Below, piece by piece: positions 17,809 to 26,843 of a stretch of 64,000 nt of DNA (position 1 is its first letter; every line of letters begins with the position of its first letter). Under the pieces are notes generated by a model. It worked only from the letters and a program-made list of their open reading frames with translations, was not told where the DNA came from and made no database searches. The DNA lies in assembly GCA_001314865.1 (NCBI GenBank), contig LJZR01000006.1, positions 62,001 to 126,000 on the forward strand, given 5' to 3'. The translations under genes and the position numbers were made by a program. The stretch comes from Phormidesmis priestleyi Ana (GTDB taxonomy: Bacteria; Cyanobacteriota; Cyanobacteriia; Phormidesmidales; Phormidesmidaceae).

Positions 17809-19035
17809 ATGGCTAACCTCAACCTTTCTGACGAGCAACGCCAACGCGATAACTCACTCAAAGCCGATCTTAAAGCCGATCTTAAAGCCAGTTTGAACAC
17901 AGGTTTGAACACAGGTTTGAACACAGGTTTGAACACAGGTTTGAACACAGATAGTCAGGCCCCCCCCAACCCTGAAAGCGACCGATTAGCAGGTCAGTTG
18001 CAAACTTTGCAGCCGCTGTATTTTTTAAGCGTAAACTACTACAGCGCGGCGCTACTAAGTGACTTAATGCACACGCTAGAAGCCAACCAGGGCATTGTCA
18101 TCGTCAACAATTCGCCAGCCGATCAAGTCGTGCATGGTCTGGCAGGCAGAACCTACGGCGGCGGGCAGGTAACGGTCATAGATGCACCCCAAAATGATGG
18201 CTTTGGCGCAGGCTGCAACATTGGTTTGCAGTGGATTTATGCGCGATCGCCCCAAGCACTCGTCTGGCTCATCAACCCCGACACTCAGCTTCTACCCGCT
18301 GCTATCTCCACCGTGCGCAGCTGCTTTATCCAGCGCGAAATCGCGATTTTAGGCACACCTGTGTTAGATGCAACGGGTAAGTTGTGGTCAGGCGCGGGCC
18401 GATTCAACCGCTGGACGGGCTCTATCAGCGCTCGCCATTTGGCCACCGATGCATTAGGCAGACCTCAGCTCGTGAGATGGGTCAGCGGTTGTAGCATGGT
18501 ACTCAACCTAGCAGCGCTAAAGCATTGCCCCCAGTTTGATGAGGTTTACTTTTTGTACTACGAAGATAGTGACCTGTGCGAACGCTATTACCAGCAGGGC
18601 TATAGAATTGCGATCGCCCCCGAGCCACTGGTCGTCCATGCCGTTTCTAGCATCACAGCACGCCATACCCACGCTAAGTACATGCATGCGACCTTTAGCA
18701 AGCTCACCTTTTTGCGTCGCCACGCAACCCCCTTGGCCCTAGCGCTAAACCTCATCTACTTATTGGCTCAGTCACTGCTGCTCAGGCTCAACAATAAAAA
18801 GGCTGCTAAAGGTCGTTGGGACGGGTTCAAGCACTTTTTAAAATCCCCACGAACTCGCCCAGCTGCCGTTCCTGATTCAGCCACTGGTTACCCCATCAGC
18901 ATGACAGACCAGATGAATGACCAGATGAATGACCAGATGAATGACCAGATGAATGACCAGATGAACGACCAGATAAACAGCCAGATAAACAGCCAGGTTC
19001 ACAATTCCTCAGCTGTAGACCGAGATGATCGTTAA
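17809..19035 (+). CDS. GT2 glycosyltransferase with repeat tracts at both ends
   Basis: The catalytic core (residues ~60-320) is a GT-A family-2 enzyme of the rhamnosyltransferase-like group: IVIVNNSPAD, NDGFGAGCNIGL, LINPDTQL (the DxD equivalent), WVSGCSMVLN and FLYYEDSDLCER are all typical. AAGGAG stands upstream of the ATG at 17809. Outside the core the protein carries two low-complexity tails: an N-terminal LKAD/LNTG repeat and a C-terminal DQMN repeat, both made of 12-nt units and absent from ordinary GT2 enzymes. The gene overlaps the next GT4 gene by 11 bp. Given dTDP-rhamnose genes 2 kb downstream, transfer of rhamnose is plausible but unproven. Confidence 0.82.
   Translation: MANLNLSDEQRQRDNSLKADLKADLKASLNTGLNTGLNTGLNTGLNTDSQAPPNPESDRLAGQLQTLQPLYFLSVNYYSAALLSDLMHTLEANQGIVIVNNSPADQVVHGLAGRTYGGGQVTVIDAPQNDGFGAGCNIGLQWIYARSPQALVWLINPDTQLLPAAISTVRSCFIQREIAILGTPVLDATGKLWSGAGRFNRWTGSISARHLATDALGRPQLVRWVSGCSMVLNLAALKHCPQFDEVYFLYYEDSDLCERYYQQGYRIAIAPEPLVVHAVSSITARHTHAKYMHATFSKLTFLRRHATPLALALNLIYLLAQSLLLRLNNKKAAKGRWDGFKHFLKSPRTRPAAVPDSATGYPISMTDQMNDQMNDQMNDQMNDQMNDQINSQINSQVHNSSAVDRDDR
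17893..17952 (+). repeat. 12-nt coding repeat (LNTG) x5
   Basis: The unit ttgaacacaggt starts at 17893, 17905, 17917 and 17929, with a variant at 17941. It is preceded by shorter repeats of cttaaagccgat. The four full units are identical, showing recent slippage in frame. Confidence 0.9.
18907..18990 (+). repeat. 12-nt coding repeat (DQMN) x7
   Basis: The unit gaccagatgaat starts at 18907 and repeats every 12 nt. The first four copies are identical and the later ones diverge (gaccagataaac, agccagataaac). It encodes the C-terminal tail of the GT2 enzyme. Confidence 0.9.
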
Positions 19036-20119
19036 CCTGGCTTACCTGCTTGATCGGCCCACAGGCACCACTGCCTACGCGCTCAATCTACTGCCCCATC
19101 TACAATCGCTGCGGCCAACTTACCTCGCAACACCTGCCAGCAGGCTTGATCCAAGTCAGTATATCTCGGTGCCCAGCCACCTAACCCAGGGTACAAAGGG
19201 CCATCTACGACGGCTCTGGTGGACTCAGTTTCAGCTCGCCCAACTCTATCAGCAACAGCAAGCGCGCCTCCTCTTCTCGCCCATTCCTGAGGCTCCACTG
19301 TCAGTAGGTCGCGATCGCTGCCGCACGGTCGTTACCTGTCATGACCTCATTCCACTGCGCTTTCCTAAAATGTTTGGCGCAATTAAATACTACTACCGCT
19401 ATTACGTTCGACAGGTACTCACACAGGCCGAGCAGGTGATTTGTAACAGTGAGGCCACCGCCCGTGATATTGTCCAGTTTTACGGTATTTCAGCCAAAAA
19501 GCTGGCGCCTATTCCGCTCGCTCACGACGCCAATCACTTTCAGCCAACCACGGACACACCCCAACTACCCGACCACCCCAACCTGATTCAAAGACCCTAT
19601 TTTGTCATGCTGGGTAGACCCGTTCCCTACAAAAATATGCGCCCTGCCATCGCCGCCATGGCTCAAATTCCCGACTGCTCGCTGGTGATTGCAGGCCCAA
19701 GTGACCCTCGATACACGCCTGAACTCAAAGCATTTGCAACCGAGCGAGGTGTGCGATCGCGTGTTCACTTCCTCAGCTATGTGCCTTACGCCCAACTGCC
19801 TGCCCTGCTAAGCCATGCCCTAGCGCTGGTGTTTCCTAGTCGCTGGGAAGGCTTCGGCCTGCCAGTGCTAGAAGCCATGGCCTGTGGCACACCTGTGATT
19901 ACCGCCAATATTGCCTCGCTGCCAGAAGTCGCTGGGGATGCGGCTTACTTTATCGATGATCCGCTGAATGCTGACGCGCTAGGTAGAGCCATGTATGCGA
20001 TCGCGACCGATTCACAAATGCGATCGCAGCTCAGATCGGCTGGATTAAAACGCGCTAAGTTGTTTAGCTGGGACAAAACTGGCAAAGCCACTGTCGCAGT
20101 CCTACAGCGTTATCTATAA
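19025..20119 (+). CDS. GT4 glycosyltransferase (mannosyltransferase-like)
   Basis: The 364-residue GT-B protein has an N-terminal acceptor domain (NLAYLLDRPTGTTAYALN, CHDLIPLRFP, VICNSEATARDIV) and a C-terminal group-1 transferase domain. The EX7E motif is in RWEGFGLPVLEAMACGTPV; the motif VMLGRPVPYKNM also fits, with a Lys in the donor site. The start overlaps the end of the GT2 gene by 11 bp. It ends the operon of KdsC-like, GT8, GT2 and GT4 genes before a 667-bp spacer. It resembles mannosyl- or rhamnosyl-type GT4 enzymes; the exact sugar is unknown. Confidence 0.82.
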   Translation: MIVNLAYLLDRPTGTTAYALNLLPHLQSLRPTYLATPASRLDPSQYISVPSHLTQGTKGHLRRLWWTQFQLAQLYQQQQARLLFSPIPEAPLSVGRDRCRTVVTCHDLIPLRFPKMFGAIKYYYRYYVRQVLTQAEQVICNSEATARDIVQFYGISAKKLAPIPLAHDANHFQPTTDTPQLPDHPNLIQRPYFVMLGRPVPYKNMRPAIAAMAQIPDCSLVIAGPSDPRYTPELKAFATERGVRSRVHFLSYVPYAQLPALLSHALALVFPSRWEGFGLPVLEAMACGTPVITANIASLPEVAGDAAYFIDDPLNADALGRAMYAIATDSQMRSQLRSAGLKRAKLFSWDKTGKATVAVLQRYL

Positions 20120-20786
20120 GTATTTAAGCGCTACCGACAGTTTTCACTTATAACTGCTACCTTGATTCGCCCTTATCAAGATATAAGATGAAAATAAGCA
20201 AGTTTTGGGAATATTTACAGAAAATATACAACCTGTTGCTTATCTCGGCAACCATTCCCTATGCACTGCTCTAGTTACGATCACTCTTCAAGACCACTCA
20301 AAAATACTCAGTATAGAAAAATACTCAGTATAAAAAGATTATCACCATTAAGACAAGGTTGATATGCAGGAAAAGTTGATATTTCAGTAGATATCTTCAA
20401 AGCGATATAACCAGATAAAGCAAAAAAGAAAGATTTAAAATTGCCCCAAGCTTTATTATCACCTTTGGTTAAAAAGTTAGTTAAAAAGACAGTTAAACAG
20501 GTGCCAAAAAGACAATAAGAACAAGATGCGATAACTCTAACTTTATGTTTTCTCTAACTATCTCCAAATATCAGTATCGGATTTTTTCCACACGACCTCT
20601 TCTTGAAAGATTTATTAAGTTGTAGGCTCTGTACATTTTTTTAGTCCGATCATTTTACAGGCCAAAAATAAGGTAAATATTGATAGATTACACGAAGCCA
20701 TTGGGATCGGGTTAGTAGAACCTAACCTCTAGGACTGCGCCTGCTAACCCGATCGCTCAACACGCCTTTTCTGGAAAGAGCTCAAA
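20120..20786. other. 667-bp AT-rich spacer before the rhamnose operon
   Basis: No open frame of note is present. The middle part (about 20170-20690) is strongly AT-rich compared with the neighbouring genes and holds short duplications such as aaaaatactcagtata. It likely carries the promoter of rfbCDA, and the last 80 bp contain a strong hairpin listed separately. Confidence 0.5.
20705..20754 (+). promoter_or_regulatory. leader hairpin upstream of rfbC
   Basis: A perfect 11-bp inverted repeat gatcgggttag/ctaacccgatc (20705-20715 and 20744-20754) extends inward by one G-U and two further pairs. The loop itself holds a small cctaa...tagg hairpin. It ends 32 nt before the rfbC start. It could be an attenuator, a terminator of an upstream transcript, or a DNA operator; there is no T tract. 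Confidence 0.5.
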
Positions 20787-21365
20787 ATGCAGATTACGCA
20801 AACCAAAATTCCTGAGGTTTTAGTGATTGAACCTCGGGTTTTTCAAGATGAACGCGGTTTCTTTTTGGAAAGTTTCAATCAAAAAGCCTTTGATCAGGCG
20901 GTTGGCGCACACTACGCCTTTGTGCAAGACAACCATTCGTCCTCAGTCACGAACATTCTACGTGGGCTGCACTATCAAGTGCAAAACGCCCAAGGAAAAC
21001 TTGTCAGAGTCGCGATTGGCAGTATTTACGATGTTGCTGTAGATATCCGTCAGGGCTCACCCACCTTTGGCAAATCAGTCGGCAAAATTTTAAGCGCCGA
21101 GAATAAAAAACAGCTCTGGATTCCACCGGGCTTTGCCCATGGATTCTATGTGCTCTCCGAGACAGCAGATGTACTGTATAAAGCCACTGACTTTTACTCG
21201 CCAGAGCATGAGCGCAGCATTGTTTGGAACGATCCAGACCTTAATATTCAGTGGCCTACCGCAGGTAAAACGCCGATTTTGTCAGGGAAGGATGCGGCTG
21301 GTGCTACGCTCAAAGAGGCAGATTTGGTGGACTATGCCGACTTTTCGGCAGGGGTCGCAAAATGA
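20787..21365 (+). CDS. rfbC: dTDP-4-dehydrorhamnose 3,5-epimerase
   Basis: The 192-residue cupin-fold enzyme catalyses the third step of dTDP-L-rhamnose synthesis. Family motifs are clear: EPRVFQDERGFFLESFN, the catalytic region QDNHSSS and LRGLHYQ (active-site His), YDVAVDIR, and WIPPGFAHGFYVLS. The length is normal. GGAAAG stands 8-14 nt upstream of the ATG. Its stop overlaps the rfbD start (ATGA), so rfbC and rfbD are coupled, with rfbA following 45 bp later. Confidence 0.95.
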   Translation: MQITQTKIPEVLVIEPRVFQDERGFFLESFNQKAFDQAVGAHYAFVQDNHSSSVTNILRGLHYQVQNAQGKLVRVAIGSIYDVAVDIRQGSPTFGKSVGKILSAENKKQLWIPPGFAHGFYVLSETADVLYKATDFYSPEHERSIVWNDPDLNIQWPTAGKTPILSGKDAAGATLKEADLVDYADFSAGVAK

Positions 21366-22414
21366 GTGGTCCAACAAATAATTTAGCGAGCGATCGCACA
21401 GAAACCGCAAAAACAGAAACCCCAAAACGCGTGTTGCTAGTCGGCGCCCAAGGGCAGGTCGGACAGGAACTCGTCCAAACACTCTCCCGGCTGCCCAACT
21501 TAGGAACAGTCGTTGCCGTTGGTCGCAAGGAGCTGGACTTGACAGATCTGGATGCGATCGCCCAGCAGGTCGCCCAGGTTCAGCCCAGCCTCATCATTAA
21601 CGCCGCCGCCTACACCGCCGTAGACAAAGCCGAAAGCGAACCCGACCTAGCCCACTGCATCAATGCAGAAGCACCCAAAGCCCTAGCCCAATCAGCCGTA
21701 AAATGCGGCGCAGCCTTAGTTCATATTTCCACCGACTATGTATTTCCGGGTACAGAAGGCTCTCCCCGCACCGAAACCGACCCCACCGGCCCACTGAGCG
21801 TGTACGGCAAAACCAAGCTAGCCGGAGAAGAAGCCATTCGCGCCACACTCGATCAGCATATTATTTTGCGCACGGCTTGGGTTTATGGCAGCCAAGGCAA
21901 GGGCAACTTTTTAAAGACCATGCTGCGTTTGGGCAAAGACCGCAGCACAATCAGCGTCGTAGCCGATCAGGTCGGATCGCCTACATGGGCTCAAGATATT
22001 TCCGAAACGATTGGGCAGCTAAGCCTTCGACTCCTGAACGAGGCCACCAGTGATTCGGCCAGTGATTCGGCCAGTGATTCGGCCAGTGATTCGGCCAGTG
22101 ACTCGGCCAATGACTCTGCTGGCGATGTGGCCGGAACCTATCACTTCACCAACAGCGGTGTAGCCAGCTGGTATGACTTTGCCCTAGCCATTTTTGAAGA
22201 AGCCCAAGCGCTCGGCATACCGCTCAAAATCCAGACAGTTAACCCCATTACCACTGCCGACTATCCCACCCCAGCGGCCAGACCGGCCTATTCTGTCCTG
22301 AGTGGCCAAAAGATCGCTAGAACGTTAGGACATAGCGCGCCTTACTGGCGGCAAAGCCTACGCACTATGCTCGTAGAATTTGCTCAAGCTGAGCGGGCTC
22401 CGGCAGCCCGCTGA
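21362..22414 (+). CDS. rfbD: dTDP-4-dehydrorhamnose reductase
   Basis: This short-chain dehydrogenase makes dTDP-L-rhamnose in the last step of the pathway. Seen: LLVGAQGQVGQEL (NADPH site), INAAAYTAVDKAE, STDYVFPG and the catalytic Tyr148/Lys152 in YGKTKLAGE; the C-terminal half has WYDFALAIFEEA. It starts inside rfbC by 4 bp. At 350 residues it is longer than the usual ~290-300 because of an N-terminal extension of about 22 residues and an inserted SDSA repeat (residues ~230-253) just before the GTYHFTNSG strand. The core motifs are intact, so the enzyme should be active unless the insert interferes. Confidence 0.93.
   Translation: MSGPTNNLASDRTETAKTETPKRVLLVGAQGQVGQELVQTLSRLPNLGTVVAVGRKELDLTDLDAIAQQVAQVQPSLIINAAAYTAVDKAESEPDLAHCINAEAPKALAQSAVKCGAALVHISTDYVFPGTEGSPRTETDPTGPLSVYGKTKLAGEEAIRATLDQHIILRTAWVYGSQGKGNFLKTMLRLGKDRSTISVVADQVGSPTWAQDISETIGQLSLRLLNEATSDSASDSASDSASDSASDSANDSAGDVAGTYHFTNSGVASWYDFALAIFEEAQALGIPLKIQTVNPITTADYPTPAARPAYSVLSGQKIARTLGHSAPYWRQSLRTMLVEFAQAERAPAAR
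22049..22120 (+). repeat. 12-nt coding repeat (SDSA) inside rfbD
   Basis: The unit agtgattcggcc starts at 22049, 22061, 22073 and 22085 as identical copies, with variants at 22097 and 22109. The six units add 24 residues of an acidic Ser/Asp/Ala spacer within a conserved enzyme. Confidence 0.9.
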
Positions 22415-22459
22415 GTACTGATTGAGTACTTATTTTATTATCCTTTTACAGGTATTCAC

Positions 22460-23536
22460 ATGAAAGCATTAATTCTCTCAGGCGGTAAAGGAACTCGGCT
22501 AAGACCGCTAACCTACACCGGTGCCAAGCAGCTAGTACCGGTCGCAAATAAGCCGATTCTATGGTACGGCATTGAAAGCTTGGTAGCGGCGGGCATCACG
22601 GAAATTGGCATTGTTGTCAGCCCCGAAACAGGGCCAGAAATTGAACTTAAGACGGGTCCGGGCGATCGCTTTGGCGCAAGCATTACATACATTCATCAAC
22701 AGAGCCCCGACGGCCTTGCACATGCGGTCAAAATCGCTCAGCCTTTTTTGGGCGACTCGCCCTTTGTAATGTACCTAGGCGATAACCTAATCCAAGATCA
22801 GCTCCTAGAATTTGTTTTAGACTTTCAAAAAAAACCGTTGAGCGCCATTATCATGCTCAAACAGGTCAAAAATCCGACGGCTTTTGGAGTCGCCCAAATT
22901 TCCCCAACTGGCAGCGTCATTAATCTAGTAGAAAAGCCCAAAAACCCGCCTTCTAACCTAGCATTGGTAGGTGTGTATTTGTTCTCTGCGGCCATTCATG
23001 ATGCGATCGCCCAAATCCGGCCCTCAGCCCGTGGCGAACTTGAAATTACCGATGCTATTCAGCAACTCATTACCAACAAGCAAGCTGTAGAAGCCAAAGA
23101 GCTTAGCGGCTGGTGGCTAGACACCGGAAAAAAAGACGACCTACTCGAAGCCAACCGCATCATTTTAGATGAGTACCTCACCGAGCCGCAGATCCTAGGC
23201 GATGTCAAAGAAGGCAGTAAAATCAGCGGTCGGGTAGTCGTTGGCAAAGGCTCACAGCTGATTAACTGCACCGTTCGCGGCCCTGTCATCATCGGCGAAA
23301 ACTGCGTTTTAGAAAATTGCTTTGTCGGTTCGTACACCAGCATCGCCAACGATGTAACCATGAGCGATATTGAAATCGATCATAGCGTCGTGCTCAAAGG
23401 TGCTAACATCTCGGGGATTCAGCGCCGCATTGTTGATAGTTTGGTCGGCGAAAGAGCCAAGCTAACCGTCACCAACCATCGCCCCAAAGCACTCAGATTC
23501 ATGATTGGAGATGACTCCACTATTGAACTCACTTAA
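22460..23536 (+). CDS. rfbA: glucose-1-phosphate thymidylyltransferase, long form
   Basis: The 358-residue enzyme makes dTDP-glucose from dTTP and glucose-1-phosphate. The N-terminal nucleotidyltransferase domain has LSGGKGTRLRPLTY, KQLVPVANKPILWYGIE and MYLGDNLI (metal-binding Asp). The C-terminal ~110 residues are hexapeptide left-handed beta-helix repeats (GRVVVGKGSQLINCTVRGP and onwards). The two-domain length marks the 'long' RmlA type common in cyanobacteria and archaea, not the 290-residue enterobacterial form. It follows rfbD after 45 bp in the same operon. Confidence 0.93.
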   Translation: MKALILSGGKGTRLRPLTYTGAKQLVPVANKPILWYGIESLVAAGITEIGIVVSPETGPEIELKTGPGDRFGASITYIHQQSPDGLAHAVKIAQPFLGDSPFVMYLGDNLIQDQLLEFVLDFQKKPLSAIIMLKQVKNPTAFGVAQISPTGSVINLVEKPKNPPSNLALVGVYLFSAAIHDAIAQIRPSARGELEITDAIQQLITNKQAVEAKELSGWWLDTGKKDDLLEANRIILDEYLTEPQILGDVKEGSKISGRVVVGKGSQLINCTVRGPVIIGENCVLENCFVGSYTSIANDVTMSDIEIDHSVVLKGANISGIQRRIVDSLVGERAKLTVTNHRPKALRFMIGDDSTIELT

Positions 23537-23954
23537 CTCACTCAGCCTTAACTCATCTCAACCTTAACTCACTCAGCCTGGCTCAACTGAATCTTAGAAT
23601 CACAAATTTAATAAGATGCATTGTTATTTAGCTCTCAAGCCCTACCCTTCTCTCATAAGAAAAAGGCACAAGAAAAAGGCACAAGAAAAAGGCATGAGAG
23701 AAAGGTGTTAGAACAAACACCCTCTCGCAGCCCTATCAGCAGTCCTATCCGTGAAAGAAAGCAACCATAAATAAGTATATAGCCCACTTATTTAATTCTC
23801 GATTCTTCAAGTTAAACGAGCCAGTTGAACGAGCAGTTAAACGAGCAGTTAAGCAAACTCAAAAATCTGTTGCTGTTACCAGTGTTTCCTGAAGCGCCCA
23901 AAAATAGAGGCGTGGATAAACTCAATTTCCTATTCCAAATATTTCATACAAACC
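23537..23954. other. 418-bp spacer with a 13-nt tandem repeat
   Basis: No gene is seen. Three copies of aagaaaaaggcac-type units occupy 23657-23695. Degenerate duplications of ttaactcactcagcc (about 23530-23580) and cagttaaacgag (about 23823-23855) flank it. The spacer separates rfbB from rfbCDA, so rfbB may have its own promoter. Confidence 0.5.
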
Positions 23955-25028
23955 ATGTCAAATTCTGTTCTTATTACCGGCGGTGCCGGATTTATCGGTT
24001 CTAACTTCGTTCATCATTGGTGCAGTAAATACGACACGCGAGTCGTCGTTCTCGATATTTTAGGCTACGCCGGAAATGAATCTAGCCTAGCTGACCTCAA
24101 AGACCAAGATGGATTTCAGCTAGTAAAAGGGGATATTTGCGATCGCGAACTTGTAACCTCACTCCTAGCCAAAGAAGAGATCAGCACGGTCATCCATTTC
24201 GCCGCCGAATCTCATGTGGATCGATCTATCCTAGGGCCAGCGGCTTTCGTGCAAACCAATGTGGTTGGAACCTTTACCCTCTTAGAAGCCTTCCGTCAGC
24301 ACTGGCAGAACCAAGGCAAGCCTGAAGACTACCGCTTTTTGCATGTCTCAACCGACGAAGTATATGGCAGCCTAGAAGCAGACGATCCCGCCTTTACCGA
24401 AACCACTCCCTACGCACCCAACAGTCCCTACTCCGCGTCCAAAGCAGGCAGCGACCACTTAGCCAGAGCTTACTTTCACACCTATGGCATGCCCACGCTC
24501 ATCACTAACTGCTCTAACAACTATGGCCCCTATCAATTCCCCGAAAAGCTCATTCCGCTGATGTGTCTCAACATTTTGCTAGGCAAGCCACTGCCGGTAT
24601 ATGGGGACGGGCAAAACGTGCGAGATTGGCTACATGTGAGCGATCACTGCTCAGCAATTGATACCGTGCTTCACAAGGCCAATCCAGGCGATGTGTACAA
24701 TATCGGCGGCAATAATCAGGTTAAAAATTTGGATATTGTTCATCAGCTGTGCGACTTAATGAGCGAGCTAGCAGCAGGTTCCTCGGTTAACCTGCCGACA
24801 TCGCCACGCGATTTAATTACATTTGTCACCGACCGCCCTGGGCATGATCGCCGCTACGCCATGGACATCTCCAAAATTGAAAAAGACTTAGGCTGGACAC
24901 CGGCCTACAACTTTGAAACGGGCCTAAGGCAAACCGTTGAATGGTATTTGTCTAACCGCGATTGGTGGCAGCCTTTGCTCTCAGCAGAATACAAGGGCTA
25001 TTACGAAAATCTGTATGGAGATCGCTAG
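23955..25028 (+). CDS. rfbB: dTDP-glucose 4,6-dehydratase
   Basis: The 357-residue extended SDR enzyme catalyses the second step of dTDP-L-rhamnose synthesis. Motifs: ITGGAGFIGSNFVHHW, HFAAESHVDRSI, STDEVYGSL with the TDE catalytic triplet, and Tyr159/Lys163 in YSASKAGSDHL. NNYGPYQFPEKLIPL and YGDGQNVRDWLHVSDHC follow in the substrate domain. The length and all active-site residues are normal. It completes the four-gene rhamnose set in the window. Confidence 0.95.
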   Translation: MSNSVLITGGAGFIGSNFVHHWCSKYDTRVVVLDILGYAGNESSLADLKDQDGFQLVKGDICDRELVTSLLAKEEISTVIHFAAESHVDRSILGPAAFVQTNVVGTFTLLEAFRQHWQNQGKPEDYRFLHVSTDEVYGSLEADDPAFTETTPYAPNSPYSASKAGSDHLARAYFHTYGMPTLITNCSNNYGPYQFPEKLIPLMCLNILLGKPLPVYGDGQNVRDWLHVSDHCSAIDTVLHKANPGDVYNIGGNNQVKNLDIVHQLCDLMSELAAGSSVNLPTSPRDLITFVTDRPGHDRRYAMDISKIEKDLGWTPAYNFETGLRQTVEWYLSNRDWWQPLLSAEYKGYYENLYGDR

Positions 25029-25068
25029 TAACAGCGGGTGACTAACGGGTGTGATGATTAGCTAGTCA

Positions 25069-26448
25069 TTACACCACTTGTGGTAAAGGCTCAAGCGTAG
25101 CGACTCTTATCTGCTCCGCTTGAGCGGGATCTTCCAACTGAAGATCCTCTATATTCAAGACCACTGAATTGAGTCCAACCGGATGACGACGGACTTTGCG
25201 GCCAACGTCTGGGAGAACGCTGTCTGGACTGGCTGTGGACTTATCGCTCACCGAGTGGCGTCTATTGGCTGCTGGGCTGGCGCTTGCAGCTAAATCAGCC
25301 TGCAAAAATTTTTTGGCGCTCAGCTCTGCTAGCCTTGTGTTGAGATACTCTATTTCTTGGCTAAGCTGAGAAATTTGCTTAGTTAAATCACCTAGCTCAG
25401 AGTTTTCACCATTGATACCGTCAATCGTGACTGCTCTAGATTCAGCCAGTTCCGCAAGGGCTTCTTCAGCAAGGGCTTCTTCAGCGAGGGCTTCTTCGGT
25501 TAGGCCACTAAGATTAAAGGCTGTGGCATCCAAAACAGTGCACAGGTCACTTTGAGAAGAATCGCTATACAGATGCGCAGTGGGGTGAAACCCGCCTTTG
25601 ATCGGAGAGGCGGTAAAGTCTTCTAAGGGCTCGCTCAGATAACTTTCATAATCAAAGGCTTTGGGCGCTTTATCACGAGAATTTACACCTCGGCCTGCTG
25701 TAGGCCCCTTGCGGTTAGTATCGCTATCAATACCGCCAAAAAGCAACGCGTCGTCAAGGTTAACTAAGCCTCCTTCTGCCGCTTTGGACTGAAGCGCTTT
25801 GTAGTCATACCCTCCATACACCCGACTAGGCAGAGTAGTCGGACGGATTTGTCCCTTGTTGCTAACGGGCAGACGCGCAGAGTCAGTAGCTGGGCCAGTT
25901 TGACTGGGCGCTGGGCCAGTTTGAGAAACTTGCACTGAAGACTGAGCTGAAGGCCGAACTGAAGGCCGAACTGAAGGCTGAACTGAGGAAGATCGCGAAG
26001 CTGCCTTAAGGGATGCGATTTTTGCTTTGAGTTGTCTGCTTACTCCGGCTTTGGTAGACGATTCTATGTTGGCCTGAGAGAGGGGGGCCTGAGGAGCAGG
26101 GCTGTTTTTTTCGGATGAGACCTGCGCTTCTACCGGTAGAGAAGCTGGTGGCAAGGGGGCATTTGGCGTTGAAAATGTGTAGGGAAAGGAGACCTGCCTA
26201 AGAACAGCAACAGGCACCAGCGTATCGAATGGCTGGGGTTCTTTTTGGGGTTCTTTTTTAAATGAGTCGAGCAGGTCGCTACCGGTTAGCAGCTGAGACA
26301 TTGGATGGGGTTGGTCTGTGACAGACGAGGCCGCTGCCGCCAAAATGCTAGCCAAATGAGTGTTCGAGCGCTTTCCCAGTCCGCCTGGCTGAGCGTCATC
26401 CGAATTATGAGCCGAACTATAAATGGGGCGATTCCGGGGTTTACTCAT
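25069..26448 (-). CDS. low-complexity protein with C-terminal coiled coil, unknown function
   Basis: The 459-residue product (from the ATG at 26448, MSKPRNRPIYSS) is not recognised. It is largely disordered: Ser/Pro/Ala-rich, with tandem repeats visible at the DNA level. These are SVRPSVRPSAQSSVQ near 25925-25990, and EALAEEALAEEALAE from 15-nt units near 25452-25500. A short coiled coil (DLTKQISQLSQEIEYLNTRL) lies about 100 residues from the C-terminus, and the tail ends in an acidic NIEDLQLEDPAQ. The motif SRVYGGYDYKALQ looks structured and may be a conserved segment. No signal peptide or membrane helix is seen. A longer frame from a TTG at 26535 is less likely. Confidence 0.55.
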   Translation of the reverse strand: MSKPRNRPIYSSAHNSDDAQPGGLGKRSNTHLASILAAAASSVTDQPHPMSQLLTGSDLLDSFKKEPQKEPQPFDTLVPVAVLRQVSFPYTFSTPNAPLPPASLPVEAQVSSEKNSPAPQAPLSQANIESSTKAGVSRQLKAKIASLKAASRSSSVQPSVRPSVRPSAQSSVQVSQTGPAPSQTGPATDSARLPVSNKGQIRPTTLPSRVYGGYDYKALQSKAAEGGLVNLDDALLFGGIDSDTNRKGPTAGRGVNSRDKAPKAFDYESYLSEPLEDFTASPIKGGFHPTAHLYSDSSQSDLCTVLDATAFNLSGLTEEALAEEALAEEALAELAESRAVTIDGINGENSELGDLTKQISQLSQEIEYLNTRLAELSAKKFLQADLAASASPAANRRHSVSDKSTASPDSVLPDVGRKVRRHPVGLNSVVLNIEDLQLEDPAQAEQIRVATLEPLPQVV

Positions 26449-26843
26449 TAGGCTTGTTACTAGCGAAGGTAAAGTGCTTTGCTCAAAAGATCTACGATCT
26501 GCGCCAATGCAATATGGCCGAGGAGATATGGCCAATACAAGTAAAATACGGTTGGCTATGAACTTAGACGCAAGGTTGGCTTAATTTTCTCCCAAAATTG
26601 CAAAAACTAAGCCAATAGTTAGAACCACAATCAGGCTCAGACATATATTAATCTCCGTGGCCAAGGCTATCGCTATTTTTATTCAGTTGTTTGCATAATG
26701 TTTGCGTAATGTCCGGTAGGTCAGCAGAATCTGTCTTGGCGCTATTTTTAACAACAGACTAACTTGTTTAAAGGCTTACTTTGTATACCCTTAATATGCG
26801 CTGGCATCTCCAATTGACGCGCTAGTAATAGGTTCTGAATGCG
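26449..26843. other. 395-bp spacer, nothing recognised
   Basis: The spacer lies between the coiled-coil gene and the end of the response-regulator gene, both on the minus strand. It probably holds the promoter of the former. Only a short tttgcataatg/tttgcgtaatg duplication near 26690-26710 is notable. Confidence 0.35.

Noticed and set aside
20120-20704. A structural RNA in the 667-bp AT-rich spacer
   Set aside because: No tRNA, 6S, tmRNA or RNase P motif was recognised; apart from the rfbC leader hairpin only low-complexity AT-rich DNA is seen.
25452-25990. Repeat tracts as a mobile element or integron remnant
   Set aside because: They are in-frame 12- and 15-nt coding duplications without inverted ends, a transposase or target-site duplication.
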